The translations under genes were made by a program, and so were the position numbers. This document shows, piece by piece, positions 39,806 through 47,457 of a DNA stretch of 64,000 nucleotides. Source of the stretch: CAWHBO01 sp963827735 (GTDB taxonomy: Bacteria; Patescibacteriota; Patescibacteriia; Patescibacteriales; UBA12075). The stretch covers positions 62,001-126,000 of the forward strand of contig CAWHBO010000002.1 of the NCBI GenBank assembly GCA_963827735.1, written 5' to 3'. The first letter of the stretch is position 1; each line of letters begins with the position of its first letter. The notes beneath the pieces are model-generated. The model did no database searches. It saw only the letters and a list, made by a program, of their open reading frames with translations, and was not told the DNA's origin.

Positions 39806-41317
39806 ATGGATTACGATATCATCATCGGCCTAGAAATACACGCTGAGCTCAAAACCAAATCCAAGATGTTTTGCGAGTGTTCAGTCAAGACTGACAATGG
39901 CTTAAAACCGAACGAGAACACCTGTCCGATCTGCCTGGGGCATCCGGGGACTTTGCCCGTTCCGAACAAACAAGCCATTGAATGGACGATTCTTACAGGT
40001 TTGGCGCTCAATTGCCAGGTCCATGAACTGAGCAAATTTGACCGCAAACACTACTTTTATCCGGATCTGCCGAAAGGCTATCAGATCTCGCAGTTTGATC
40101 TGCCTTTGGTTTACGACGGACATCTGGAGGTTGACGGCGTAAAAATCCAGATCACGCGCATCCATTTGGAAGAAGATACGGGAAAATCATCACACCCGGC
40201 CGGAAAATCATACTCCCTCATTGACTATAACCGCGCCGGCACTCCGCTTATGGAGATGGTGACCGAACCGACGATCCCTTCGGCTTTGAGCGCCAAAAGA
40301 TTCTGCCAGATTTATCAGCAGATTTTAAGATACCTGAACATTTCCAACGCGGATATGGAAAAAGGCGAAATGCGCTGTGAAGCGAACGTCAGCATTCAGG
40401 AAAAAGGCCGATGGGAGTACCGAGGCGATTGTAAAATTTTACCGATCGGCGATTACCGGCTTAATCCCAAAGTTGAAATCAAAAACATCAATTCTTTTAA
40501 AGCGCTGGAAAAAGCGATTGACCATGAAGTCAAACGCCAAAAAGACGCGCTAGCGGCAGGCGAAAAATTGGTCCAGGAAACTCGCGGCTGGGATGAGAAC
40601 CGGGGCGTAACTGTCAGACAGCGCGTTAAAGAAACATCAGCTGATTACCGATACTTCCCGGAACCGGACATTCCCCCATTGAAAATTGATTCTGAGTGGA
40701 TTTCTGAAATAAAATCTCATCTGATTGAAATGCCGGTCCCGAAGAAAAAAAGATTTGTTGAAGAATATGCGTTGAAACCGGAGGATGCCGACATTCTTGT
40801 AAGCGACAATCATCTGGCGGACTATGCCGAACATGTCATCAGCGAACTGCGAGCCTGGATTGAGGCCACAGGTGAGAACTGGGAAAAACAAGGCGACCAA
40901 CTGGCCAAAGCGGTTTCCAATTGGCTCATTGGCGAACTTTTCAAGCACCTTAATCTGAACAATCAAACCATTCTGGATATAAAAATCACGCCGGAAAATT
41001 TTGCCGAATTCATCACGCTGGTGCACCAAGGAAAAATAAACTCATCCGCCGCGCAGGCGATTTTGGAAGTCATGTATCAAAAAGGCGGCGACCCTTCAGA
41101 CATCATGGCGGATTTGGGATTGGAGCAGATTGATGATACGGCGGAACTTGAAAAGACAGTTTTGGAAATCATCAAAAACAATCCTTCACAGGTCGCCGAT
41201 TATAAAAACGGCAAAGAAGCGCTTTTGCAATTTTTTGTAGGCCAAGCGATGGCGGCCACCAAGGGCAAAGCCAATCCAAAAATTATCATTGATATTCTTA
41301 AAAAAGTTTTAACTTAA
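39806..41317 (+). CDS. gatB: Asp/Glu-tRNA amidotransferase subunit B
   Basis: 503 residues. 'YDIIIGLEIHAELKTKSKMFCECS', 'CPICLGHPGTLPVPNKQAIE', 'FDRKHYFYPDLPKGYQISQFD', 'RIHLEEDTGKSSHP', 'SLIDYNRAGTPLMEMV' and 'RGVTVRQRVKETSADYRYFPEPDIPP' are all GatB hallmarks, followed by the C-terminal helical/YqeY-like tail. It transamidates Glu-tRNA(Gln)/Asp-tRNA(Asn) with GatA and GatC, which are not in the window. An insert of ~15 residues near 'GRWEYRGDCKILPIGDYRL' makes it longer than usual. Confidence 0.96.
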   Translation: MDYDIIIGLEIHAELKTKSKMFCECSVKTDNGLKPNENTCPICLGHPGTLPVPNKQAIEWTILTGLALNCQVHELSKFDRKHYFYPDLPKGYQISQFDLPLVYDGHLEVDGVKIQITRIHLEEDTGKSSHPAGKSYSLIDYNRAGTPLMEMVTEPTIPSALSAKRFCQIYQQILRYLNISNADMEKGEMRCEANVSIQEKGRWEYRGDCKILPIGDYRLNPKVEIKNINSFKALEKAIDHEVKRQKDALAAGEKLVQETRGWDENRGVTVRQRVKETSADYRYFPEPDIPPLKIDSEWISEIKSHLIEMPVPKKKRFVEEYALKPEDADILVSDNHLADYAEHVISELRAWIEATGENWEKQGDQLAKAVSNWLIGELFKHLNLNNQTILDIKITPENFAEFITLVHQGKINSSAAQAILEVMYQKGGDPSDIMADLGLEQIDDTAELEKTVLEIIKNNPSQVADYKNGKEALLQFFVGQAMAATKGKANPKIIIDILKKVLT

Positions 41318-41380
41318 GCATGTAAAAGCGTACTTTAACAAAATATTATTTGGGGGAAGAAGGTATAAATGGAGGACGCC

Positions 41381-41551
41381 ATGTCAAAAAAAATAAAAAA
41401 TATTTTAATCTTTTTGGTTATTGTTATTTTCACACTTCTTTTAAAGGAAATGGAGGATGTTATCAGTATAATTGCTTTTTTCCTTGTGATTATAATGCTT
41501 ATCGGAGGGCTTGTCGCCAGAATAAAATCTCATGAGAATAAAATCTCGTGA
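41381..41551 (+). CDS. Small hydrophobic membrane protein
   Basis: 56 residues from ATG 41381, chosen because GGAGG lies 5 nt before it; an in-frame ATG at 41369 is less well placed. Two hydrophobic segments (~8-22 and ~28-47) joined by 'KEMEDVIS', with lysines at the ends. No family recognised. Confidence 0.55.
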   Translation: MSKKIKNILIFLVIVIFTLLLKEMEDVISIIAFFLVIIMLIGGLVARIKSHENKIS

Positions 41552-41655
41552 AACAATTTTAAAACCTCTTCCCTCCCCCAAACGATATTTTGTTTTTTAT
41601 TTATTTGATAAAAATAAAATAGCGGCAGGTACCTTAAATTTTTAACGCCCTACAT

Positions 41656-42096
41656 ATGAAATCAAACGATATCATTATCAAAGATTCAAAAATTGAAGGC
41701 AAGGGAATTTTTGCTAACCGCGACTTTAAAAAAGGTGAAGTTGTTATAAAGTGGGATACGAGTGTTGTTTTAACCAAGGAAGAAGTTAAAAAACTTCCTG
41801 AAAAAGAAAAGAAATATATTTCACCTTTTCAAGGAAAATTTTTGCTACAGCAACCTCCGGCACGATATGTAAACCATTCCTGTGATCCGAATACAAAAGT
41901 GGTAAACGACTCATCGGATGTTGCGATTGTTGACATAAAAAAAGGCGAAGAAATAACGAGTGATTACTCCATTTTTTATGCCCCAGATGAAGTGATGCGA
42001 TGTAACTGTGGAAGCAAAAATTGCAAAAAAATCTTGAAATATAAAAATCAAGCAACTGTCAAACGACAAGATCCAGCTTCATTACAAAGTAATTAA
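41656..42096 (+). CDS. SET-domain protein with post-SET motif
   Basis: 146 residues. SET-domain features in order: 'IEGKGIFANRDFKKGEVVI', 'RYVNHSCDPNTKVV' (NHSC), 'VAIVDIKKGEEITSDYSIFY' (GEE-x-x-DY) and a post-SET cysteine cluster 'CNCGSKNCKK'. SET proteins are lysine methyltransferases that use S-adenosylmethionine; bacterial examples modify ribosomal or chromatin-like proteins, or are host-directed. No partner gene is adjacent and no secretion signal is seen. The complete catalytic core suggests an active enzyme. Confidence 0.85.
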   Translation: MKSNDIIIKDSKIEGKGIFANRDFKKGEVVIKWDTSVVLTKEEVKKLPEKEKKYISPFQGKFLLQQPPARYVNHSCDPNTKVVNDSSDVAIVDIKKGEEITSDYSIFYAPDEVMRCNCGSKNCKKILKYKNQATVKRQDPASLQSN

Positions 42097-42122
42097 GGCT
42101 TAAATTTATTTTTTAAAATAAT

Positions 42123-42157
42123 AAAAAAAACGTCGCCTTGCTAAAAGCTAAGCGACG
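42123..42157 (-). terminator. Intrinsic terminator of the tiny minus-strand unit
   Basis: CGTCGC...GCGACG stem (42131-42157) with eight T on the minus strand (42130-42123). The stop codon of the small ORF lies inside the loop. Confidence 0.8.
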
Positions 42158-42227
42158 ACGAAGCTGGTACAATTGGACCGTTATAGTTACGGCCGCCGTT
42201 TGGCACAAAACGCCACCAGGCATACAA
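42141..42227 (-). CDS. Candidate 28-residue small protein (or small RNA)
   Basis: The frame from TTG 42227 reads 28 codons, Trp/Asn/Gly-rich, with 'YAWWRFVPNGG' and 'NYNGPIVPASSS' segments. The SD GAAGGAAGG lies 7 nt before the TTG, and an in-frame TAA occurs upstream. It has its own consensus promoter (42252-42280) and terminator (42123-42157), so the transcript would be ~120 nt. The last codons overlap the terminator stem. It might instead be a non-coding RNA; a competing 40+-codon frame from ATG 42223 has a hydrophobic, less natural composition. The region 42097-42546 otherwise contains only the leader of the next gene. Confidence 0.4.
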   Translation of the reverse strand: MYAWWRFVPNGGRNYNGPIVPASSSLSF

Positions 42228-42251
42228 AACAGCACCTTCCTTCGTATTGCT

Positions 42252-42280
42252 ATATTAAACAATAAAATATTACATGTCAA
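42252..42280 (-). promoter_or_regulatory. Promoter of the tiny minus-strand unit
   Basis: TTGACA (42280-42275), 17 bp, TAATAT (42257-42252). Confidence 0.65.
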
Positions 42281-42379
42281 TACTACACACAAGACCATAA
42301 AACAAAATTAACACCCATTTTATTTGATTTAGTCCTTAATTTTTGATATACTGTGGATAACATATAATCATTATAATAA

Positions 42380-42509
42380 AAAATTTTGTGCTTGAAAGAA
42401 AAAATCTGGGTAAAACAAATTATTTACATACCAAAAAGGGCATCAAAGATTGCCCGAAATCTATAATTTTTTTCAAAAAATATCCCGTTCCGTAGACGGG
42501 ATATTTTTT
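42380..42509 (+). promoter_or_regulatory. Structured leader with terminator before the Cys-rich gene
   Basis: TATAAT boxes at 42363 and 42372 precede a hairpin GGGCA/TGCCC (42438-42455) and an intrinsic terminator ATATCCCGT/ACGGGATAT plus T run (42480-42509). The SD and start of the Cys-rich gene follow at 42535-42547. The order promoter, hairpin, terminator, gene would suit attenuation or a small independent RNA. A 35-codon frame from GTG 42388 exists but has no SD. Confidence 0.35.
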
Positions 42510-42546
42510 ATAATAAATACAAAAACCAAAATCAAGGAGGAACAAA

Positions 42547-42919
42547 ATGACAATTAACAATGACAAATGTATAAATCTATCAAAAGGTTGCCGTTTCGGT
42601 CTTGAAAGATCTTGCACAAACGAAGAAAATGAAAAATGCGGTGAAGGGACAAGAAGAATAAAACTAGCCTCAGAGCCTTGTCCAGTGATGACGGCTTACG
42701 GCTATACTGGCCGTTTCGCTAAATGCGACGAACCGGAATTGCGGCTGCTGTCCCGCTGATGAACCTTGCTGTTTTGAAAACAACTGCATTCGCTGGCATT
42801 CAAAAAAAATTCAAACTGCTCTTATTGAGATCAGAGCAGGAAGGTCTGGTTACGAAAAACTGTGGCCTTTGATCAAGGAAACGCTGGCGGAAAACAAATT
42901 GATGCAAGTCGCCGCATAA
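42547..42919 (+). pseudogene. Cys-rich protein gene with a frameshift
   Basis: The first frame runs 70 codons from ATG 42547 behind a strong SD (AAGGAGG) and stops with TGA at 42759. A second frame continues without interruption as 'NCGCCPADEPCCFENNCIRWHSKK', 'IEIRAGRSGYEKLWPLIKETL' and ends at 42919. Removing one G at ~42733-42736 (CCGGAAT) joins them into a ~123-residue protein with about 14 cysteines spaced as in metal-binding proteins. It is either a sequencing error, a recent mutation or recoding. No family recognised. Confidence 0.65.
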
Positions 42920-42945
42920 AAAACAGCAAAGTACCTCAAAAAACA

Positions 42946-42980
42946 ATAGGACTGCAAATCATTTGCAGTCCTATCTTCTT
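42946..42980. terminator. Bidirectional intrinsic terminator
   Basis: ATAGGACTGCAAA pairs with TTTGCAGTCCTAT (42946-42973) and has T-rich flanks. It lies between the convergent Cys-rich gene and miaA. Confidence 0.85.
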
Positions 42981-43937
42981 TTATATAAAATTCTTAATCT
43001 TCTTTACAGCTGCTTCTTCCGTGTCAACCCAATTGATCTCCGTCCCCTGCTTCTCCCAGCGCTTGAACCAAGTCATTTGGCGCTTGGCGAATTGTTTGGT
43101 TTTTAAGAACAGCTGTTCCACCATTTCGTTGTAATCAATTTTTTCCTGCAAATGCCAGGAGAGAAATTTATATTCCAAACCAAAACTTTCCAAACGCTTC
43201 CAAGAAACACCTTTATCATGCAATCTGTCCACCTCGCCCATCATATCTTCATTTTCCAAGCGATCGATAATGCGCTTGTATATCCGCTCATGCAGTTCTT
43301 CTTTGGACAACGACAATCCCAAAATCAAAGCTTCGTACCTGCCCGTCGTACCCGATTTGTATAAATCCGTCTTTAAATCCGTGTTAATTCGTGAGCCATC
43401 TTTATTGTTCGCATTAACATTGGTTGTGCCTATTTCAATGTATCTTATAAGCCGCCGTTTATTATTACGGTCGCTATTGTTTATTTTTTCGGCAAAGTCA
43501 TGATTGATTTTTAACAGTTCGCAGTATAAATCATCAACCGTTTTTTTCTCAAGTTCTTCCCGCAAGCCTAAATCCGGTTTGGCGGATGACAATTCATAAC
43601 CGTCAACCACGGCCTGCAAGTACAATCCGGAACCGCCGACGATTATCGGCAGTTTTCCCCGTTGCAAAACATCGTCAATCGCGGAGTATGCCAGCTTTTG
43701 ATAATGCGCCAAACTGAACTCTTCACTTGGGTCAGCGACGTCAATCATGTGATACAAAACATTTTTATATTCCCGCAAATCTTTCCCGGTGCCGATATCC
43801 ATCCCGCGATAAACCTGGCGGCTGTCTGCGCTCACGATCTCGCCATTGAATTCTTCCGCCAGTTTAACCGCCAGCTTGGTTTTCCCGCTGGCAGTGGGAC
43901 CGAGGATTACGATAATTTTCGGTTTTTTTATTGACAT
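42981..43937 (-). CDS. miaA: tRNA dimethylallyltransferase MiaA
   Basis: 318 residues. P-loop 'GPTASGKTKLA' (13-23), 'GEIVSADSRQVYRGMDIGTGK', 'YHMIDVADPSEEFSLAHYQ', 'PIIVGGSGLYLQAVVDGY' and 'RRLIRYIEI' are classic MiaA. It adds dimethylallyl to A37 of tRNAs reading UNN codons. Residues ~171-200, between 'YIEI' and 'YEALILGLSL', form an unusual polar insert whose DNA contains repeated ACGGATTTA words, suggesting a repeat insertion. Next to miaB, the enzyme for the following step. Confidence 0.95.
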   Translation of the reverse strand: MSIKKPKIIVILGPTASGKTKLAVKLAEEFNGEIVSADSRQVYRGMDIGTGKDLREYKNVLYHMIDVADPSEEFSLAHYQKLAYSAIDDVLQRGKLPIIVGGSGLYLQAVVDGYELSSAKPDLGLREELEKKTVDDLYCELLKINHDFAEKINNSDRNNKRRLIRYIEIGTTNVNANNKDGSRINTDLKTDLYKSGTTGRYEALILGLSLSKEELHERIYKRIIDRLENEDMMGEVDRLHDKGVSWKRLESFGLEYKFLSWHLQEKIDYNEMVEQLFLKTKQFAKRQMTWFKRWEKQGTEINWVDTEEAAVKKIKNFI

Positions 43938-43957
43938 AAATTTATTAGCTATTGCTT

Positions 43958-44018
43958 TTATCTAATATCCCAATATCCTAATATCCAATTTCTAATTTCT
44001 AATTTCTAATTTCTAAAT
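43958..44018. repeat. CTAATATCC/CTAATTTC repeat between miaB and miaA
   Basis: About seven copies of 8-9 bp words (CTAATATCC, CTAATTT) related to the 5918-6047 array. Confidence 0.7.
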
Positions 44019-45395
44019 TTCCCCTCTCAACCCAAAATCTTCAGCTAAAACAATTTTAACATCCAAAAACTTTCCGATAAGCTCAAACTTTTTATTTTTT
44101 GGAATATCACAATGCACTCTAACCACTTTATTCGTTTCCGTCCTTCCCATAATCTCCCCTCTTTTACTGACCGCCTCGCAAAGAATCTTAACCGTTTTCC
44201 CCCGGTACTGCTGGTTGTTTTTCAGGCAAGTCTTGCTTAAAATATCATTTAGCTTATTTTCGCGCCTCTTCTTTTCTTCCGACGTGACATCATCTTCTTC
44301 CTTGAAAGAAGCTGTCCCGGGGCGCGGGCTATATTGCGCGAGATATGCCATATCGTAATTTGCGGCTTTAAACAATTTTACGGTATTGTCAAATTGTTTT
44401 TTTGTTTCGCCCGGATAGCCGACAATAATATCGGTTGAAATCGCCACTGGAGGAAACCAGTGTTTGGACGTTATCCTTTTATCACACTGCTTTCTGATCT
44501 CCCTGAGCAACCCAAGGTAATGCTCAATCGTATATTTTCTGTTCATTCTTCTGAGAATCTCGTCATCCCCTGCCTGCGCTGGCAAATGCACATGCTTGCA
44601 AACCTTTTCGCATTCTGCGATAGTCGCAATCAATTCTTTGCTCATATCCTTGGGATGACTCGTCGCAAACCGTATCCAAAAATCACCTTTTATTTCATTT
44701 GTTTGGTACAGCAGCTCTGCAAAATTTATTTGTTTGGTATTTGATATTTTGAATTTATTTGTAATTTGTGATTTGTAATTTGGTATTTCCGAGATATAGC
44801 TGTTAACATTCTGCGCGATCAAAGTAATTTCTTTATATCCTTTTCCAATCAAATCTTCCACTTCCCTGACAACATCCCCTGCCGGACGATAAGATTCTCT
44901 TCCCCTCGCATAAGGAACAACGCAATAGGAACAGAAATTATTGCAACCATTGCCTATGGGGACGAAGGCGGAAATAGTAGATTTATACTTAGGTTTTATT
45001 TCCAAATAATCACAAGTTTCGAATTTTGAATTTTGAATTTGAAATTTATTTGAGATTTGATATTTGAGATTTGATATTTGACCAATCGGCAACCAAACAT
45101 CAACCCACTTGTTCAATCTTTTTCTTACATCTGCTCGCTCGCTTAAACAGCCGGTAAGGATAATCTTGGTTTGAGGATTTTCTTTTTTGATTCTGGGTAC
45201 CAATCCATAAACCCGGCTTTCCGCCGATTGCCTCACTCCGCAAGTCGTAAGTATGACAACGTCAGCTGATTTACGGTCAGTTGTTTTTTCATAACCAATA
45301 CTTTCCAAATACCCGGCAATCCGCTCAGAGTCAGATATGTTCATTTGGCAACCAATGATTATTATATTATATTTTTTTATTGCTTGTGCCTTCAT
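44013..45395 (-). CDS. miaB: tRNA methylthiotransferase MiaB
   Basis: 460 residues. The N-terminal MTTase cluster cysteines ('IIGCQMNISDSE', 'LTTCGVRQSAE', 'ILTGCLSERAD') and the radical SAM motif 'GCNNFCSYCVVPYARGRE' are intact, with a C-terminal TRAM-like domain. It converts i6A37 to ms2i6A37 in tRNA, the step after MiaA. Two stretches (residues ~105-127 and ~199-220) are encoded by CAAAT-type repeat DNA inserted in frame in loops between conserved motifs, so the reading frame is maintained. Confidence 0.93.
   Translation of the reverse strand: MKAQAIKKYNIIIIGCQMNISDSERIAGYLESIGYEKTTDRKSADVVILTTCGVRQSAESRVYGLVPRIKKENPQTKIILTGCLSERADVRKRLNKWVDVWLPIGQISNLKYQISNKFQIQNSKFETCDYLEIKPKYKSTISAFVPIGNGCNNFCSYCVVPYARGRESYRPAGDVVREVEDLIGKGYKEITLIAQNVNSYISEIPNYKSQITNKFKISNTKQINFAELLYQTNEIKGDFWIRFATSHPKDMSKELIATIAECEKVCKHVHLPAQAGDDEILRRMNRKYTIEHYLGLLREIRKQCDKRITSKHWFPPVAISTDIIVGYPGETKKQFDNTVKLFKAANYDMAYLAQYSPRPGTASFKEEDDVTSEEKKRRENKLNDILSKTCLKNNQQYRGKTVKILCEAVSKRGEIMGRTETNKVVRVHCDIPKNKKFELIGKFLDVKIVLAEDFGLRGEI
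44739..44800. repeat. CAAAT-family repeat inside miaB (second insert)
   Basis: The DNA consists of TATTTG/GAATTT words like those of intergenic repeats. It encodes 'NYKSQITNKFKISNTKQINF' between the NVNSY and FAELL motifs. Confidence 0.8.
45016..45080. repeat. CAAAT-family repeat inside miaB (first insert)
   Basis: GAATTTTGAATTTGAAATTT-type words identical in style to 37736-37798. Encodes 'QISNLKYQISNKFQIQNSKF' between the N-terminal and radical SAM domains. Confidence 0.8.
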
Positions 45396-45410
45396 AAAAA
45401 TAATTTCAAT

Positions 45411-45503
45411 TACTCAATATCCAAATATCCCAATATCTTAATTTCTTAATATCTTAATTTCCTAATTTCCTAATTTCCTAATTTCCTAATTTCCAATATC
45501 CCG
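45411..45503. repeat. CTAATTTC/CAATATC repeat upstream of miaB
   Basis: Several copies of CTAATTTC and CCAATATC words in the divergent region between miaB and pilB. Confidence 0.75.
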
Positions 45504-45575
45504 CTAATAAATGATACTAACAAATAAGAAAAAAAGCAAAATATCACCAAACATTTTTATTTTTTAGTCAAATTG

Positions 45576-45584
45576 TGTTATAAT
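45576..45584 (+). promoter_or_regulatory. Extended -10 promoter of the pilus operon
   Basis: TGTTATAAT (TG-n-TATAAT) ~40 bp before pilB; the -35 region is poor, which suits an extended -10 promoter. Confidence 0.5.
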
Positions 45585-45624
45585 ATGTGCATAAACAAAA
45601 CTTCAATTTATAAAAATATTTTTT

Positions 45625-47358
45625 ATGTTTTCAGAAAAACAACTTCAAAAGATTTTGACTTTCAATGATTCTTTAAGCAAAGAAGATTTTGAAAAATATC
45701 AGCAAGACGCGGAAAAAAACGGAAAAAAACTGGAAAACTATCTGTTTGATAACAAGATCATTTCTCCGCTTGTCCTTTACGAGAATGCGGCCACCTTTTA
45801 CAAAATTCCTTTTATTGACCTGAAAAGCCAGACCATCCGCAAAGACGTCCTGTTCCAAGTGCCGGAACCGATTGCGGCCACTCATGAAATCATTCCGTTT
45901 GACGCGACCGAAAAAGAAATAAAAATTGCTGTTACTGATCCGGAAGATATTGAAATTTTTGAATTTATCAAGAAAAAAAGCGGACTGGAACCCATCATCC
46001 ATCTGACAACGCCGGAAAATATCAGTGAAGCCTTAAAACAATACCACAAAAGCCTGAAAGCGGAATTTAAGTATCTTGAAACTGACAAAGCCGGGGGTAA
46101 GACGGGATCAGACGAAACAGATTTAAAAAAGTTAGCGCAGGATCTGCCGGTTGTCCGCATTGTTGATACTTTGCTGGAATATTCAATCATTGAAGGCGCG
46201 AGCGATATCCACATTGAACCGGAAGAAAAAAATGTCACTGTCCGGTATCGCATTGACGGCATTTTAAGAAACGTGATGGTCCTGCCAAAAACCGTGCAAT
46301 CAGGCATTGTTGCCCGCATCAAAATACTTTCAAATTTAAAAGTTGATGAACATCGGCTCCCGCAGGACGGACGCTTCAAAATCACAACCAGCGAATACCA
46401 AGTCGCTTTTCGCGTTTCCATCCTGCCCACTTATGACGGAGAAAAAATCGTTCTTAGGCTTCTTAAAGAAAGCGCTCAGATTCTGACCTTGGAACAGCTG
46501 GGATTTCAAAAAAATCCTCTCAAGATCGTAAAAGCCGCAATCTCCCGGCCGCATGGAATGATCCTGGTAACTGGTCCGACCGGTTCCGGAAAAACTTCAA
46601 CCCTGTACACTGTTCTCAACATTTTGAACACGCCGGAAGTGAACATATCAACCATTGAAGACCCGATTGAATACCGCATGCAGCATGTCAATCAATCCCA
46701 AATCAACACGAAGATCGGATATACATTCGCCACCGGACTCAGATCATTTCTGCGTCAGGATCCGGACATCATCATGGTCGGAGAAATCCGCGACGAGGAA
46801 ACGGCTGAAATCGCGGTCCACGCCGCCATGACCGGACACTTGGTGCTGTCCACTTTGCACACCAATGACGCTCCGACAACCATGCCTCGGTTGGCGGAAA
46901 TGGGCGTGCCGGCGTTTTTGGTCGCAACCACGGTCAACGTCATCATCGCCCAAAGGCTGGTCAGAAAAATCTGCACCAACTGCATCCAGAGCTACAATCT
47001 GGACACAGAAACCATCAAAGAACTTAAAAAAGAGATTGATCTTGATTCAATTTTGGAAACGATGGAAAGAGAAAAAGCCATTCTCAACGCCAAAAAGGGG
47101 CTGGAAGGAGTCCTTTTTTATCGCGGCAAAGGCTGCAAGCAATGCAACAATTCCGGATACAAAGGCCGCATCGGCATTTATGAAGTTTTGGAAAATTCCG
47201 AAAAAATCTCCGCCCTGATGTTAAAAAACGCCCCGGCTTCAGAATTGAGACAGCAAGGAATTGAAGAAAACATGCTGACAATCATGGAAGACGGATTCAT
47301 TAAAGCGAAAAATGGAATCACGACGATTGAGGAGATCATGAGAGTCACCAAGGAATAA
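45625..47358 (+). CDS. pilB: Type IV pilus assembly ATPase PilB
   Basis: 577 residues of the GspE/PilB family. An N-terminal GspE-N domain (~1-150) is followed by the ATPase: 'SDIHIEPEEKNVTVRYRIDG', 'ILVTGPTGSGKTSTLYT' (Walker A near 318), the Asp box 'STIEDPIEYRM', 'LRQDPDIIMVGEIRDEETA' (Walker B) and the His box 'GHLVLSTLHTNDA'. Zinc-type cysteines 'KICTNC' and 'CKQCNNSGY' are typical of extension motors. Powers pilus polymerisation at the cytoplasmic membrane. First of a nine-gene operon. Confidence 0.96.
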   Translation: MFSEKQLQKILTFNDSLSKEDFEKYQQDAEKNGKKLENYLFDNKIISPLVLYENAATFYKIPFIDLKSQTIRKDVLFQVPEPIAATHEIIPFDATEKEIKIAVTDPEDIEIFEFIKKKSGLEPIIHLTTPENISEALKQYHKSLKAEFKYLETDKAGGKTGSDETDLKKLAQDLPVVRIVDTLLEYSIIEGASDIHIEPEEKNVTVRYRIDGILRNVMVLPKTVQSGIVARIKILSNLKVDEHRLPQDGRFKITTSEYQVAFRVSILPTYDGEKIVLRLLKESAQILTLEQLGFQKNPLKIVKAAISRPHGMILVTGPTGSGKTSTLYTVLNILNTPEVNISTIEDPIEYRMQHVNQSQINTKIGYTFATGLRSFLRQDPDIIMVGEIRDEETAEIAVHAAMTGHLVLSTLHTNDAPTTMPRLAEMGVPAFLVATTVNVIIAQRLVRKICTNCIQSYNLDTETIKELKKEIDLDSILETMEREKAILNAKKGLEGVLFYRGKGCKQCNNSGYKGRIGIYEVLENSEKISALMLKNAPASELRQQGIEENMLTIMEDGFIKAKNGITTIEEIMRVTKE

Positions 47359-47379
47359 AAAATTAGGATAATAGTTAAT

Positions 47380-47448
47380 TAGTTGATTAGTGATTAGTAA
47401 AACGCAACTTCTTAACTAATTAACTAATCACTAATCAACTAATCACAA
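47380..47448. repeat. AATTAGTTGATTAGTGATTAG-word inverted repeat
   Basis: Left words TTAATTAGTTGATTAG and right words CTAATCAACTAATC are complementary. It separates pilB and pilC. Confidence 0.8.
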
Positions 47449-47457
47449 TCAAGACCT

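Noticed and set aside
42113..42298. 61-codon minus-strand ORF as a membrane peptide
   Set aside because: It begins upstream of the predicted transcription start and runs through the terminator; the 28-codon frame fits the SD better.
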